A stretch of DNA of 64,000 nt from Anas platyrhynchos (lineage: Eukaryota; Chordata; Aves; Anseriformes; Anatidae), in assembly GCF_047663525.1 (NCBI RefSeq), contig NC_092590.1, positions 14,962,001 to 15,026,000 of the forward strand, given 5' to 3'. A program made the position numbers and the translations under genes. The notes under the pieces were generated by a model. That model was not told the DNA's origin. It searched no databases and saw nothing but the letters and a program-made list of their open reading frames with translations. The stretch's first letter is position 1, and every line of letters starts with the position of its first letter. Shown in pieces: positions 49,348 to 63,262 of the stretch.

Positions 49348-52300
49348 TCTTCTTGTCTCTGTTCAGGGCCTGAACTCAGGTCCTTGCTAAAGCCACCTCT
49401 CGTTTAGTACAACAAAGGATGCCAAGTGACATGCATTTTGGGGCAAAATAGTGGAATAAAAAGGTAAACCGGCTTCCAACCAGAAATCCAAGTCCCCGAA
49501 TAGAAAAGCTGAAGTTGGAGATACGCACAGCATTCATCATGGAAAAAAATTACCCACCCAGGAGCCGATCAGCCCAATGAATCCTTCCACTTCGGGGGAT
49601 TTTGGCAGTGCCACAGGTTGCAAACCTTTCTGTTCACAGATGCCCCGGCTGGCCAGGCCTGCTCTTTGCTTCTGCTCTCAGCCCTTACTCTGATCAGTTA
49701 TTAAAATAGCCAGGAAAACCCACAATAAGCAGAAAGTTAGGAAAACACAGGGCTCCTCTGCTTCATTTGCCTTAACGTTGCTGTAAAGAAATCTGCCCAG
49801 CACACCTCCTGCTTGTCCTTAACCACTCGTTTGTTCACAATCTGCTGTGCTGTTTGCATGCAAGATCCCAGGGCATCCAGTCAAATGGGTAAATTAGCTC
49901 TCCAAAACGCATTAATCACGACAAACCTCTAGCACAGCGATGTGCTGGGGGGGAATCAGCTGTGAAAATCAGCTGCACGGCTGTGGCCAGACACCTGGGG
50001 ACACCTGGGGACACGGGTGCTTTGACCTCACAGCCTTGCCCGTGAGCCCCTCCTGCCAAGACGGCTGGGTTGAGATGTCCCAGTGCTGCCAGGAGCTGGA
50101 AAACAGTGTATCCTCAAAGTTTCCAAAAAAAAAAAATTTATTCTTCAAGGTCTGAGATCGAGAACGGCAGCTTTTTGGGTGGCTGCAAACTCCCAGGGCT
50201 CCTCCAATAGAGTGTTCATCATTGTTCGTTTAGGTATTTTACCAATGGCCAAGAAAACTTGCAATAAAAAGGCCCTCTCAAGTGGAAATCAGTATACAAA
50301 GCCTGCTGAGATGTGACCGTGTGTCCTGGCTGGCCATATTTCTTCCAGCGTATTGTTCCCAGCGCGCTGCGTCAGCAGCGAGGCCTGGAGAAACCCTGAG
50401 GGCACAGGGGAGGCTTCAGGCCCATAGGGTCTGCAGGCACGACCCCCGAGAAGAGGAGGACAAAAAAAAAAAAAAAAAAAAAAAAAGCATAAACTGATAG
50501 AGAGCTTCCCTGTGGTCAGAATGAAATGAAATGAAATCTCTCACAGCCAGCAAAACCAGCTTGTGTCCACAGTGCTTTTTCCTCCAGGGGACTTAAAAAA
50601 CAACAGTGCCCCTGATGTGCTGGGGCTTCCACCTGGCCACCAGGTTCAATGTGCCCACCCCTGGGCGCTGCCTCTCTGCGTACCCCAGGCCTTCTCCTGC
50701 TTCCAACACTGGTTGCTTTGCCATGCCCCTGGCTGCTCAGCTGGTCGCCTTCTTTCCTGCATGTGGGCTTTTTTTAGTTTTTTAGAAGCCCATGTGAGCA
50801 TCTCTCCCCCAAAGGCAGCTGCCCGTCTCCCTTCCTCCCCCTCCGCCCCACCACGGCGGAGGGCCACGAATCAGCATGCCCATCAGCAACAGGCACCGCG
50901 CCGCTTCTCCGTGGCGAAGGGCAACAGTGGCTGCTAAGAAATCGGGGATAATAGCCCCTTTGAGGGATGCTCGCTTCGTGCTTTTCGGGACGCAGCCTCA
51001 GTGGTGGGACCGGGCAGGGGGAGGGGGCGCGGAGGCATATGACAGCGCCGACAACAAGCGGGCTTTGTGCGCTGCGCCCAGCGACATCCACAGCTGTTCT
51101 AGCCCCTCTCCTGCCTCTACAAAAGCTCAAGAGAATGAGTGTAAATCAGATAAGATTTTCGTGATTCGGTCCCTGCTTGCCAAGGGGAAGCTGTGCCGTA
51201 GCATCTTCTCCTCCCAGCCGTGCAGCAGTCCCCTGGGAGGAGAGCCTGCCTCGCGTCCTGCTCCGGCTGCTGCTTTGGCTCCTGGAAAGGGGATGCCCTC
51301 GGGCTGGTCCCTTCGGTTCGGGTTCCCTCTCCTCCTGTCCCTGGGGAACACCGGCAGCCCACGTTGACATATGAAGACCAGGGCCCATCATCACTCGATG
51401 ATGCCCATCATCACTCGATGGCTGTGGGCTGCTCACAGGGCAATTTACGCTCCACCTGCAAATAACCAAGCTGCCAGCAGTTTGTGCCCCCCATCCCACC
51501 CACAGCAGCCACTGGGCAGCAGTGGGAACACTTGCCTTTGCCCTGACCCCGGCCCCAGCTAAAACCTGCTTTCCTGCCCATATCGGGGAGAGGGAAGGAT
51601 GAACCCCAGCAGGGAGCAAGAGCATACGTGCACGCAGGTGCAGAAAGCTGGCAGCCAAACAAAGGGAGATCGTGGGAGCAGATAGGGGCGCGTGCAGGCT
51701 GCGGAGCTCGTCAGCAGGACTGCAAGCGAGACCAAAGACAAGTGGAAGGGGAGCGGGAAGGAGCCAGGTTCTCATCAACGGCAAGGAGCTGAGATGTGCC
51801 AGTGATAGGATCCCACTGCTTTGCTTCAAATCAGGAACCTACGGTGGGGCTTTTGGTGGTTTTTTTGTCGTTTTGATGCTCTTTGCTTGGCCAGCTGTGA
51901 GCAGTGGGGGCTCACCAGGCAGCTGGGGCACCCCGCAGGACAGAGCTGCCCGGCTGCCCTAGGAAGGACTTGCCAAGCATCTCCAGCCTCAGCTGGCTCC
52001 TCAGCTCCAAAAGCTATCCTCGTGTCTCTCGGCGGCCTTCTGGGGGCAGTTCAAAGACACACAGCCCCTCGTGCAGCGGGGAGCTGCCGCCGGCCTCGCC
52101 GGAGACAGGCCTCCGCTTGCAGAGCCGGTGAACCGGTTCCAGGGGCGCGAGCTGCATGGGCAAGCTCTCCCACGCACAGAGGGGTTTTGCATAGCCGAAG
52201 TGCAGAGCACAGGCTGCTTTTTTTCACTCCTCTGAAGGCAGGAGTCAGTTCAAGGAAAGGGTGATGAGCTTCAGACAAAGCAACTGGTGCAGGAACCACG

Positions 52301-55180
52301 GAGCCCCAGACTTAGTGGAGAGAACAGCTCTGGCAGAGCCAGCTGAAGGCCCTTGACCTGTGCCAGGTGACCGCTGTCAAGCACCTAACCAGATGTCATC
52401 CAGGGCAACAAACCCCCCAGACTCTTCCAAATTCTCCTCCCAAAGCAGCCTCCAAGCTGCCGAGCAGCGTTGCTGGGGGCAGCACCCACCACCCCGTCTC
52501 ATTTCGGTGCAGCCCCTTGGCTGATGCTCTGGGCACACTCAGAAAACATAGCTAGGTCTGGAAAAGTCACTGCCACGGGAAGAGCAGCCTGCTGATTTTT
52601 GCCTCTCTCCCTTGCTGCTCGGTGGCTTTCGGTATTTACGGGAACCAGGGAACATTTGCTCCTTGCACGCCTTCCAATGGAGCGTGGGAAAAGCTCTCAC
52701 CCAAAGCAAAAAAAAAAAAAGCAAAAAAAAAAAAGCAAAAACAAAACCATGGGAATTTGCTTTCAAGTCTATTCTTCTTGTTCTCTTTCTCTCCAAGTGA
52801 AAAGCCCTGAGCTGGCTTTTTTCTTTGCAAGGCAAGTTTTCTGGCCAAGGCAAACCAGCATTTGTCTCTCGTGCTGTCAGCAGGGTGACAGGCGTCGATA
52901 CCGGCTGGGGGGCATCACCGCAGCGAACCGAGCGGGACAGAGGGAGAGGTGGCAGGGGGCACAGGGCCTGTATGCACCTTTGCCCCCTTTTAAGTCAGAA
53001 AAATGGCACGTTTTAGCTTCGGCATAAAGAAATAAACACTTGGTTTGGGGAGCAGCAAAAGGGGGACCGCAGCCCGTGGTAAAACACCCAAGAGCCCCCC
53101 TCTGTGTGCCCGGGCAGGAGAGGGAGGAAGACCCTTTGTGCCCAGGGCTGCAGGCAGATCCCACGTGCCTTCCTACCCCTCAACCTGCGGGCAGCCCCGC
53201 ACGATGATTTTCCCTGGGTGAAACTGCCCCCTGCCAGGGCTGCCTTAGGTGAGCAGCTGCAGCGGCCAGACCCGGAGCCGGCGGAGGTGTTTGCTTTCTC
53301 CGTCTTCCCCCCACGCCCTCTTTTTAATTGTGTGCGCGTCAAGAAAAGACTTGCAGAGGGTTGCAGCCTCCCGAATGGAGGCAGGCGTTGAGCTCACCAC
53401 CCGAAACTGCCTCTCCAGAGGCAGCCAGCACCCACCTCCCTCGGTTCCCACGTCCTTTTCCCAGCCAGGAGCATCCCCCCCCTCTCTCAGCCTGAGATGC
53501 TTTTCAGGGGGAGCCGTGTTTCATCTGAGGTGTGCAAGCGGCGCGGTGAAATTTTAATGCGGCCTGAACGTGACGCGAGGCCGCCCGAGCGCCTTTCAAG
53601 CAGCCTGCCTGTCTCCGGCAGCCTCTTTGAAGGCAAGAGCGCTTCAGCGCTGCACGGAAAGCTTCAAAGAGAATATTTGGGACAGATTTTGACACGACTC
53701 GGGGAAGGCAGCAAGCCTCCGAGCAGCGTTTCCCCCCAGGGATGAGCGCAGCCTGGTCCCAGTGGGCTGTATGGGAGTCACTGGGAGGACTGGGGCTGGA
53801 CAGGGCTGGAGCCACGGGGGGCAGCACCCATGGGGCACCCACTGAGCTTCCCTTCTGAGCACACCCCCATGGGGAAAGGTGTCCTGGACCTCTGGTTACA
53901 TCGCAGGCCACACCAGGGGTGCACCCCCAGCTATGATTTAAGGGGATGGAAAGGAGGGGAGAGGTCCCTGCACCCAGAGTGGCTGTGTTGGTAGGAGAAG
54001 TATGAAAATCAGGCAAAACACGGGTGTTAGCCCAAACAGAAAGAGATGCTGATAGCACCCAAGGACTCCTCTATGTCCAGGACAGGTAAACAAAAGGGAG
54101 ATGAAAAAAACAACAGGGTACAAGAAAGTAGAGCTAGGATATGAATGAGCAGGATGAGGTAGCATGGGCAGAGGGGGGAAACTTCAAGAAGGGCTTTGGA
54201 AGCCTCCATGAGCTCAGCTAACAGAAGGCCCTCATACATTTTGCTGCTGGAGATGCAGGCTGCAGCCCTCTGTGCCTTGTGCCACTAAAAAATGAAGGGT
54301 AAAGCCCTTTGAAAGGAGGGTAGAGCAGGTGCAAAGCACAGCCAGCCCCAGGTTTATATTAAATTATTATTATGATTTTTGGAGGTAGATTTGGAGCTTG
54401 GGGCTACCTACGGAGAGGAATCAACCTGATATTAAGCTTGGGGTCATTTCTCACACCCAGAGAGGACGTTCCCCTCTTTAGGGCTGCCACATCTCCCTGC
54501 AGACACCAGAGGCCTTCGCTTGGGAGAACCAGCATCTGCTCTAACCCCCCCTGCGTGTTTGTGGCTGTTCAGAGAAGTGCAGCTGATGCCCCTGGCCTGG
54601 CTGTCGGTGGGGAACAAGTGCAGAGAGGGCCCTGTCCTAGGTTGCCCCTGAGAAGCCCCAAAGGAGGATTTCATCTGCAGAAAGTCAGCGGATCTCAGAG
54701 ATGAGCCGTATTGGCAAGAGGTTTGGCAGGCGTGTCTCCTAGGACATTTTCTGAGGGAGAGCTCTCAAAGTCAAGTGGGAAATGAAATCAACCGGGAAGT
54801 GAAATTGACTTGCCAGAATTAGCCCAGAGATGGCAGAGGCACCATGCCACCTCCAGCAGGCTTGCTTAAGGACAGTCACCAGCCATGTAACAGGACTGTG
54901 CCCCCCCTTGAAATATGTCAGCAAGGTTTTTGGGCTGAGGACAAGGCTTGGGCCCAGTCTGTGCTCCCTCGGATGCAGGAAGAGGTGAGATGGTGAGCTA
55001 TCTGCTTCCTTGGGGCCTGCTGCTCCTGAAAGGCGGCAGCCACAGGAGACTGGAGACAGCTGAATGCAAATTATGTCCCGAGCGTAATAAAAGAAAACAG
55101 CAAAACTCGGTTAGATAACAGCCACGCCTTGAGAGCAGCCGACACACCCGTGAGCATGTCTGCGGGGAAACGTCAGAGTT
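49348..55180. other. Intergenic region, simple repeats only
   Basis: No gene could be supported. It contains a GGGGACACCT tandem at 49996-50016, a poly(A) tract at 50463-50487, GAAAT units at 50520-50538, and a 17-base direct repeat at 51384-51419. Open frames here are GC-driven and lack splice context or family motifs. Confidence 0.5.
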
Positions 55181-58100
55181 TCCACGTGCTCACACCCTTT
55201 ACGTTTGAAAGCCACCTCCTGAAGCTCTCGCTCCTCTCAGCAGGGCGCACTGGTGGCGTGAGTCCGGCTGTGCAGAGCCATTTGGGTTACTGGGCAGTCC
55301 CCACCTCTGGGGACAGCTCCTCCAGCAGCGTGGCAGAGCTAACTGCCCGGATGCTGGAGCCCAGGCTGGCTGCAAGATGCACCTCCAGAAAGCCTCTTGT
55401 GGCCTGAAGTCTCTGCGATGAGTGATGGTCCAAGGAGACACGTGGGTAGGAGAAGGTAGAGCCGTGCTGACCAGAGCCTGTTGTGCTTCTTCCAGCGCCC
55501 GCAGGAAGGTTCCCATGTAGGAGGGCCCAAGGTCCATGGGGACCACAATATTTTCTCCTGCTGTGCCCAAAATGCACAGGCATATGGAAATCTCCTGGCC
55601 TCCAGCAAACTTGTGTAAAAAAACAAAAAACAGTACTGTGCCGGGCTGTGATGTGCATTGGGCACAGCACCTTGGCATTAGTACTCATTGGCTCTCAGCG
55701 TAGAGCAGAAAAAGTTGTGGTGGGGTGGGAAGATGCATGGTGTGTTTCTGTGCTATCCCCTCTCCCAGGGGCTGTCTTTGCAGAGATAAGATTCAGCCTT
55801 TCAAGACTGGCATCGAACAAATGAGAATTTGTCCTGGAATTTGTCCCGTGAGCAGAGCGAGCTCCTGCAGAATGAGGTTAGCGGATGTTTCAGGTGATTC
55901 ACTGCCTTCTGGTAACTGCCCAGCTCCCCGGGCGTTACCGGCGTGCAAAGACAAGGCAGGCCCGGGTGAATCAGAGGGCTGAGGGAAGAGCGTCGGCAGC
56001 AGTGGGCAAAGGCATGCAAATGTTTATTGGGGGCCAGGCTGTAAACTAACACTCTTTTCCAAACCTGCAGTGAGCTTCCTGGAAAAAAAAAAATAAGGTT
56101 TCTCTCCTGCCGTGTTTGGGGATTGTCTTGGGAGAGAGCCCCTTGCTCCATCTCCCAAAGGCTGGAGTGGAAGTCCAGGCTGTGTGGTACCTCCTCACGC
56201 CCTCCCAAAACATACCCAGCAAGCCATCCGTGCCAGGCAGCTCGTGGTAAGGCTTCACTGGTGCTGCCTGGATGATCCTGGTCGTCTCCAAAAGATGGGG
56301 AATACAATAATTTTGTACAATAATTTGTCAGTGCCAACTGAGAGCATCCTCACCACAAGCTTCTCACCTTAATCTAGTCAAGTATTTGTCACAGAAAGAA
56401 GAGGAGCAGAAAACACAGGGCTTTGCAGTGCAGCCCGATGGCCTTTCATACATCCCGGGGTGAACTTTGTAGTTTGCCCTGATGAATCAGCTGGCTCCGT
56501 GCTCAGTGTTTGCCTTGACAATGACCACCTACCCGTGGGAAGACAGCTGAGATGCTGAAAAGCCAGCGATGGACCTGAGAAGCAGCCTTTTGGGGGTGAA
56601 GAGGAAGGACCAAGGGGCAGGTGGGACCATTACTATTGCTCATTTGAGGAAAGCAAATGGGAGAAACTTATGACACCGCTGTCATAACCTTCACATGAAA
56701 GTCTAATCTGGAGGCGCATAACCCACTGAAAGGATCCACTGCCCTCTGCCAACCACCAGGATGAACAGATAACTAGCTGAAACTCTGCAGTCTCTCTCAA
56801 GCACCTACAGTTACTAAGCCAAACCCTTGCCCCGGCATTTAGCCATGATGATGAGCAGCAAAGGGGTCTGGAAATGGGCCAGGATTGCGAAAGGAGAGGT
56901 TCACGAACTTTTAGCTAGGTGAAACGTGTACGAGCTGTAGCAACACCCATTATCAGAGGAGGAGCCACCTCCAGTTCCCAAGTCATGCTCTCCAAGAACT
57001 GCTGGAGGGCTGGAGCAGGACCAAGGCGATGGCAAAGGATGAGCACAGCGTCCTGTTTGAAAGAATTTAATGCAAGCTATAGATCCACAATTCAGTGCCT
57101 GGAAAATCAACATGCAGGAAGGACCAATGCAGTCACTTAGGGCTAATATACGAGCTAGGAAGCAGACAAGAACCACTCCATACTACACCATTTCAATTTC
57201 TCTCAGTGATGAGGCAGAAAATCATTCAGAGTGCTTGTCATACAGTGTAAGGATGCTTACAGCTCTATTCCCATTGCTCACTAAATGTCAGGGACCAAAC
57301 TGGTGCCCCAGAGGTGTTCAGACTTAGTGGCTGGAGGTGGTTCACCACAGCTTCATCCTGTCCGTGACTGCCGTGTCTACCTGCTCCCCTCCTTCTTATC
57401 CAAGCATCTGGCCAGCTGCTCTCTCATGACAGCTTTGCTTTAACGAAACTCCAGTGGGCTGGAAATGATGTTGGGTGTCAATTATCCACGTGGCTTGTGG
57501 TCTGCAGCCTGTGCCCACTTCAGAGGTGAGAGCCCGTCACTGGGCTCTCTGGTTTCTTTGCCATCCAGCCAGTGCCCAGCACTGTCCAGGGTCTTCTCCC
57601 TGTGCAGCAGCTCAGTTAAGCCCTTGCAGATGCCTCGGGAGCTGTGTAAGAGCGATGCCAGGCTCAGCCTTGCCAGAGACACCTCCCCCTTGCAGCCTGC
57701 TCTCCCAAGCTGTCTGGCAGTTTTCCATGCCTTCCTTCACGACACAGCTTTGATGAGCACGGCTAATTTATTGCTATTGTCTAGCAAAGCGCTGGGTGTC
57801 ACACACAGTTTTGAACTGTTTTGTCTCGGTGCTCCTGCTTGATGCTCCTTTGAAGCTGACGTTGCTCCGGGACATCTCCTTTCCTCCTTTGTTTCCCTGC
57901 TGGTAAACGCAGGTTCCTGTGCTTTTGGCTCGATGTCTCCCTCACTTTCTGCCTTGCTGACTGCCGCCAGCCTTGTGTTAATGCCCCACACTGCCATGGC
58001 ACAGCGGCACCGCACCAGTGATGCGAAGCAGATCTGCTTAAATCAGACTGCTGCAACGCATAAACACTCACCACCCCAGAAGGGCTCACCCCTTTGGGGA

Positions 58101-61000
58101 TTGCTAAGGTTTCTAGTGACCTTCTGATGGGACGAAGAAGATGAGGAGGGACGTGCTTTGGCATTGCTGCTGTGGGCCAGTCCTGCATCAGGGGACAGTG
58201 TACACCCGAGAGCTGCTTATGCATGCTCTGCAGTTAGTGGTTTCAGCTGGCGTTTCTGTGCCAAAATCAATTCGTTTTGTCTCCACTGGAGTGCTGGTTT
58301 CCTTGAAAGCTTGTGTTGATGGTATCGCACACACCGAAGGTGTGCTGTGCCGCGTGGATCTGACACACAGACAGAAAACTGTTTCTCTTCCATTTGCAGA
58401 ATCTCCCTGACCAACCTGGAAGAGTCCCGTGCTTTCCTGAGCAGCGGCCAGGATCCTCCTGCGGAGCAAAATCCTACAGTGTGCTGGCCAGCAAGTAACA
58501 TGGCAGCAAGACAAAACTATCCTTCCAGGTCAAAACGTCCGTGTAGTTTGCAAATACAGCGGGGGAATTTCCTACAGTCATGACAAAGGCCCTGTCCTTT
58601 TCCTGTGCAATGTCAGAAAAAAATAATAATCCCAAAGACCAGAGGTCCTGCTGTTCCTCAGTCACTAGCACAGGTGTTGGATGAAGCTGTCTCCTTCCCA
58701 GGGCTTTTTTTAAGAGGAAAGGTTTAAGCAAGTCTTTTGGGTCAAACACCCAGAGGTCTGACCAGCACGGAGCTGCCCAGACTCCTTGGAAATATGCAAA
58801 GGCACAGTCATAAACTGGCTGTGCACTGGATTCTGGCCTTTTAGCCCAAGGAAAGAGCAAAGTACGTGCAGGTGAGTCACATTTACAGTAGGTAGATGAA
58901 CCTCGTTACAAAGTACTGCTTTCACCTTGCTGGTTGCAACACGTTCAGTGCCCACGGGCACTGGCACTGCCTTTTGCTCTGAGATCTGTAGCCCAGGAGC
59001 TGGACAAACATGCAGTTTCCACAGCCAGCCACAGCTCACACAGCTCTCTTCTCTCCGTCTGAAAAGGGTCACATCCTGGAAACCCAGAAAAGCAAGGGCT
59101 TCGCGACCAAATCCCTCTCAGCCGCTTTAGGATTGAGTCAGATAGAAACAGCTTCAAAAATGCTTTTTACATCACTTTCTGAACCGAAAGCAAAGATTCT
59201 CAGAAGATACTCTGGGAAATCTACAAGTCTGAATACAGCAGCTTGGAAAGGGAGCGAACAGATGAGTGCATAGCTGGGGGGCATCTAATAAAACTTTCAA
59301 CAACTCGTTCCCAGGAGTGGAACTGAGATCTGCTGCTCTCTGCAGGCACCGCAGGATGCCGTCCCCAGGCTGCGTGGTTGCATGCAGCTCCCTCACGCTG
59401 GGTTTGGGGTCTGGGGGAACAGCCAGGACTCCTACAGGCCATGGTCTGAGTGTAGTAAAACCGCTGCTAGGTCACAGCCCTAGAGGGGGATCTACCAGCA
59501 CAGGACTTGCAAGCCCTGTGCATGCCCAGCACAGCTTCAGGTCTCTGATACCCCCCTAAAGCGCAGCCTGATGACTGCCACATCCAGCCTGGAGGGTGGC
59601 AGACAGATGAGAAGCCGATAAATCTGCTCCCAGAAGACACAGCCCGAGGGCTGGAGAGCTGGGGCACGGGGCTGCACGTCAAAGGACACCATGCCCAGGG
59701 AGGAGGCCAGGAGCTGGACCCACTGCAGCTGCAGCTCTTTGCACAGCGCAGAGCACGGCCTGGCTGCTCTCACGTGCTGCTGGGACCATGGCTCAAAGTT
59801 ATGGCTGAGATGATGGGGAATCCTAATCTCACACTGAATTCTAGAGGAAAAAGCAGGCAAATGGAGCTGTCTGGACCAGGTCTTCCAGCCGGGCCTGGTG
59901 CCTCCTCCGGCCTTGCAGCCCCGCGGCGTAGGGCAGACGTGGAGCCCCACGCTCGGCAGGACACAAACAGGAATTGCCAGCTGCAGGCTCCCCCTAAACA
60001 GCCCCGGCCCTGGGTGTTCCCAGCACGGCAAACAGGATGCTGAGAGATCCTGCTGCTCCTGAAGGCAAGCCCTGCAGCGCGGCAGGAAGGGGGTGGGAGC
60101 AGCCCCCTCGCGAGCGCGTGCCCCGCTGTTCTCCGTGCCACGAATTCAGCCAGCACAGGGCTGCCTTTGTGCGGGAGGGCTCTCCTCCCCTCCAGGATCG
60201 CTTCTTAAAAGCTCAGCTGGGCCTGGGAGGCTGGTCACAGGCTCTTGCTCTTGATGGTCACAGCCCTCTTGCCTCAAATGCATCCGCAGCCTTCAACGAC
60301 GCAGGGTTCGTGTGGCTGGAAGCAGCAACTTGGCACTCAGTAGCCTGTCCATTTATTTATTTTTTTTTAAGTTATTATTATTTTATTTTCCTCCTTGGAA
60401 CTGGGCACAAGCTCTGACCGTCCTACCCCAGATCTCTTCCCCTTCCTGTTAGCTCAAGGCCTCCTGCTGCTACTTCGATTTACAAAGTGGGGGTGAAAAA
60501 AAAAAGTCGCAAGCCTACTCAACCAGGCCTGGGTAAAGTTTCCATCGCGATGGCTTTGCCAAGGTAGGGAAAACCACGTCCTTGGAGGAGTAGAAAACAC
60601 CAAGTAAGGTAGCTCTCCCCACCCAGCAGCTGGGGAAACGTGGGAAGGAAGGCCACTTCAGCCAGCCCATTTTATCTCCGAGACCAGATGGCTTTGAATG
60701 CTTCCCCAGAGCTCGGAAGGGCCAGCCTCGGCTTTGAATGGCCTTTCACACCGCTTCATTAAAAACCAAAAGGGGAAGAAATGAACAATCTGTAACGCCG
60801 TAGGAAGAGTGGGAAACAGCTCTGTTAATCCCATTTCCTTCCCTGGGTTTACTCAGGGCAGGTCATCGAGCATCGGGGCCACATCACCTAATCTCATTGT
60901 TACCCGGCGATCGGGAGCCTGGGCGCCAGCCCAAAGCGCTGCTGGGCATTACGAACAGAACAGGGGGGCCCAGGCTGTTAAACCTGTGCAAGGATGCTGT
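55181..61000. other. Intergenic region with a few coding-like minus-strand stretches
   Basis: No gene is established. Two minus-strand stretches look like exons. One, near 55621-55469, follows a T-rich acceptor and reads FAGGQEISICLCILGTAGEN. The other, 59840-59537, follows CCTCTAG and reads through LCKELQLQWVQLLASSLGMV to a stop after RLRFRGVSET. I found no consistent set of exons connecting them and recognise no family. Confidence 0.35.
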
Positions 61001-61760
61001 GGGGAAGGCGTGCAGCCAGCCCTCCCGCTCAGCTAGGATCGATCATCCCAAATTAATCCAGAGAGGATGCTGCCCTCTTTTGGACCCAGCGTGACCGGCA
61101 GAAATTCAGCGAAACCGGGAGACGCACAAAAGCAGTGATTTTTTGGGGTGCAAAAGCCCACGTAGGGAACCTTGAAAAGTGCTGACTTACCCACAGTTGC
61201 CCCAAAGGGACATCCCAGGAACTTTTCCTGCTGGGAGCTGGGCTGCCAGCACCACCTGCGGGTGTGCCTCTGAGCAGGACCAAGCTCAGGAGCGGTCCCT
61301 GATGTGCAGGGAGATGCTCGCTGGGAGGGCAAGCGAGGAGACGAAGGGGCTGGGGAGGTCTCTTGGGCCAGCAGAGGACCACACAGCGTCCTTACCGATT
61401 ACAACTGGAGCTGCAATTGCATTTTAATGAATGATTTTCATCAACCGGCTCCTGCCCCTGGCCTCCCAGCCGCTCTACCTGCGAGGGCAGAGCGGGGAGC
61501 GATGCCTTGGTGGCTCCTGCAGTGCCGTGACCCCGCAGGGTGCTGCCGGAGGGTGCTGCCCCCCCTGTGCTGCCTGGGTGCTGCCCAGCTCTGCTGCCTG
61601 CCCCCGGCTCCTCCCTGCCTGCACTTCCTCCTGCTGCCAGCACCTCCCGCAGCACGGCCCCGTCGCGGGATAAACCCCACGGGCACGGAGTCGGCGCTGA
61701 TTTCCCTCCCTCCGGCGAGCGGGAGCTGAATTTGGGCAGCACCCCCCCACCTCTCCGAGC

Positions 61761-62456
61761 ATGAGGACGCCGAAGGCGATGATCGTGGGCATGGTGCTGT
61801 GCCCCTGCGGGCTCCTGCTGACGCTGGTAGGCACGATGACGCCCAGCTGGAGGCAGGTGAGCCTCGTCCCCGAGCAGCCCTCCGACCTGGTCTTCGAGCA
61901 GGGCATCTGGGAGCTGTGCAGCGAGAGGCAGAGCAGCCACCAGCGCTTCTGCGGGCAGGCCGACGAGCTGGGCTACTTCAAGGAGGTGCCCGTGCAGGTG
62001 GCCCGAGGGCTGATGCCCACCTCGCTGGTGCTCACCCTGCTGGGCTTGGTGGTGGCCACCCTGGGGGTGCGCTGCTGGCAGGAGGAGCCCCGGCACCCGG
62101 TGGCTGGGGCAGCGGGGCTGGTGCTGCTCCTCTCGGGGCTGATGAGCCTCCTCCCCGTGTCCTGGTACACCCACGAGCTGTGGGCACTGCCCGCGGTGAC
62201 CGGCAGCACGCTGGCTGCGGGTTACAGCTTGGTGCTGAGCTACCTGGGGAGCTGCCTGGAGATCCTGGGGGGGCTGGCCCTCACCCTCAGCTTCCACCAC
62301 TGCTGCAAGAAGCGCAGGGCCCCCAAATATCCCCCCGGCCCCGCGCGGGAGCCCGGGCCACCCTCCACCACCTACAGCAACCCCTGGGACGTGCTGGAGG
62401 ACGAGCGAGACGGGCGGCCCTGGAAGAGCACCCTGCCTTGTGACTCCGACCTGTAG
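61761..62456 (+). CDS. CLDN23: Claudin-23, tight-junction membrane protein
   Basis: A single-exon gene of 231 residues; human CLDN23 is also intronless and ends in the same LPCDSDL. The start MRTPKAMIVGMVLCPCGLLL matches human MRTPVVMTLGMVL-PCGLLL. Four membrane segments lie at about 8-27, 82-102, 115-135 and 155-178. The first extracellular loop has the claudin signature: W30, then GIW at 48-50, C53 and C64. The conserved ARGLM-TSL at the start of TM2, GVRCWQ-EP and PVSWY are present. Claudins form paracellular strands at tight junctions. The cytosolic tail is about 60 residues shorter than in human and lacks the usual claudin YV end. ATG has A at -3, and the upstream 300 bases are GC-rich. 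It lies next to PRAG1, as in human 8p23.1. Confidence 0.97.
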   Translation: MRTPKAMIVGMVLCPCGLLLTLVGTMTPSWRQVSLVPEQPSDLVFEQGIWELCSERQSSHQRFCGQADELGYFKEVPVQVARGLMPTSLVLTLLGLVVATLGVRCWQEEPRHPVAGAAGLVLLLSGLMSLLPVSWYTHELWALPAVTGSTLAAGYSLVLSYLGSCLEILGGLALTLSFHHCCKKRRAPKYPPGPAREPGPPSTTYSNPWDVLEDERDGRPWKSTLPCDSDL

Positions 62457-62760
62457 CCCCAGCACGGGGAGAGCAGCGGGCACTGCCCTGCCTGGTGCTG
62501 GGAAGGGTGCCGGCTCCGGGGCACCTCAACAAGGACCCAGCCTGAATCTCTGCAGCCTCCTCAAAAGCCTGCCCCGCTCCAGGCTCCGTGACTGTGCCAA
62601 AGCTGGGCTTTGTGTGCTCCAGGCCCTGCACCGTGCGGCGTTTCAGGGTGTTCTCCCACGAGCAGGAGGCTGCTTACAACTGCACAGCCTGCAGGGTGGG
62701 GGAGAGGGGAGGGGAGCGCCTCCCACACCTCCGCTCAGCTCAGGGCTGTGTAAACATGAA

Positions 62761-62766
62761 AATAAA
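62761..62766 (+). terminator. Poly(A) signal of CLDN23
   Basis: AATAAA lies 305 bases after the CLDN23 stop codon, predicting a 3' end near 62785. The following bases to 63262 should be the 3' UTR of the converging minus-strand gene. Confidence 0.8.
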
Positions 62767-63262
62767 TGAAGAGGAACAGGTCCGTGCCGTGGGGTAGTTA
62801 CGGGCTTTCTGCCAGGCAGGCTGGGCTGAGAGCCAGGGGCACGGCCAACCCTGCTCCCCTGAGCTTCACCTGAGAGCGGGGAGGGAAGGTCTGCGGGAGG
62901 ACAGGTGGCTTTTACAGCCGCCTTCCTCAAGGACTCCTCTCCCGTGGTTAAAACGGGCTCAGGAGGAGGTTTCTCCTTCCTCCAAAGCACAGCCACTTTG
63001 GGGAAAAATTGCCTGGATTTTGCTTCCCACCGTGAGGCTGGTGCAAGGCAGCAGAACTGGCTGCACTGGTTTGTAAGGGACACCCAAGGGGCCAGGACTG
63101 CACCATAAAATCCCACCCACCAGCCTGCGTAAGGGGGCTGAGCCCAGCCAGCCTGCTCGCAGAGCTCTTTTGGCCAGTTTTCCACCCCAACGGAGCCCTG
63201 AGCACGCTCTGCTCCCCCAAACACAAAGCACCATGGCACCAGAGCTGCTGCACCATGTTCCT

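Noticed and set aside
55801-56337. Minus-strand frame of 178 codons
   Set aside because: Composition is unlike a conserved protein, there is no splice context and no motif.
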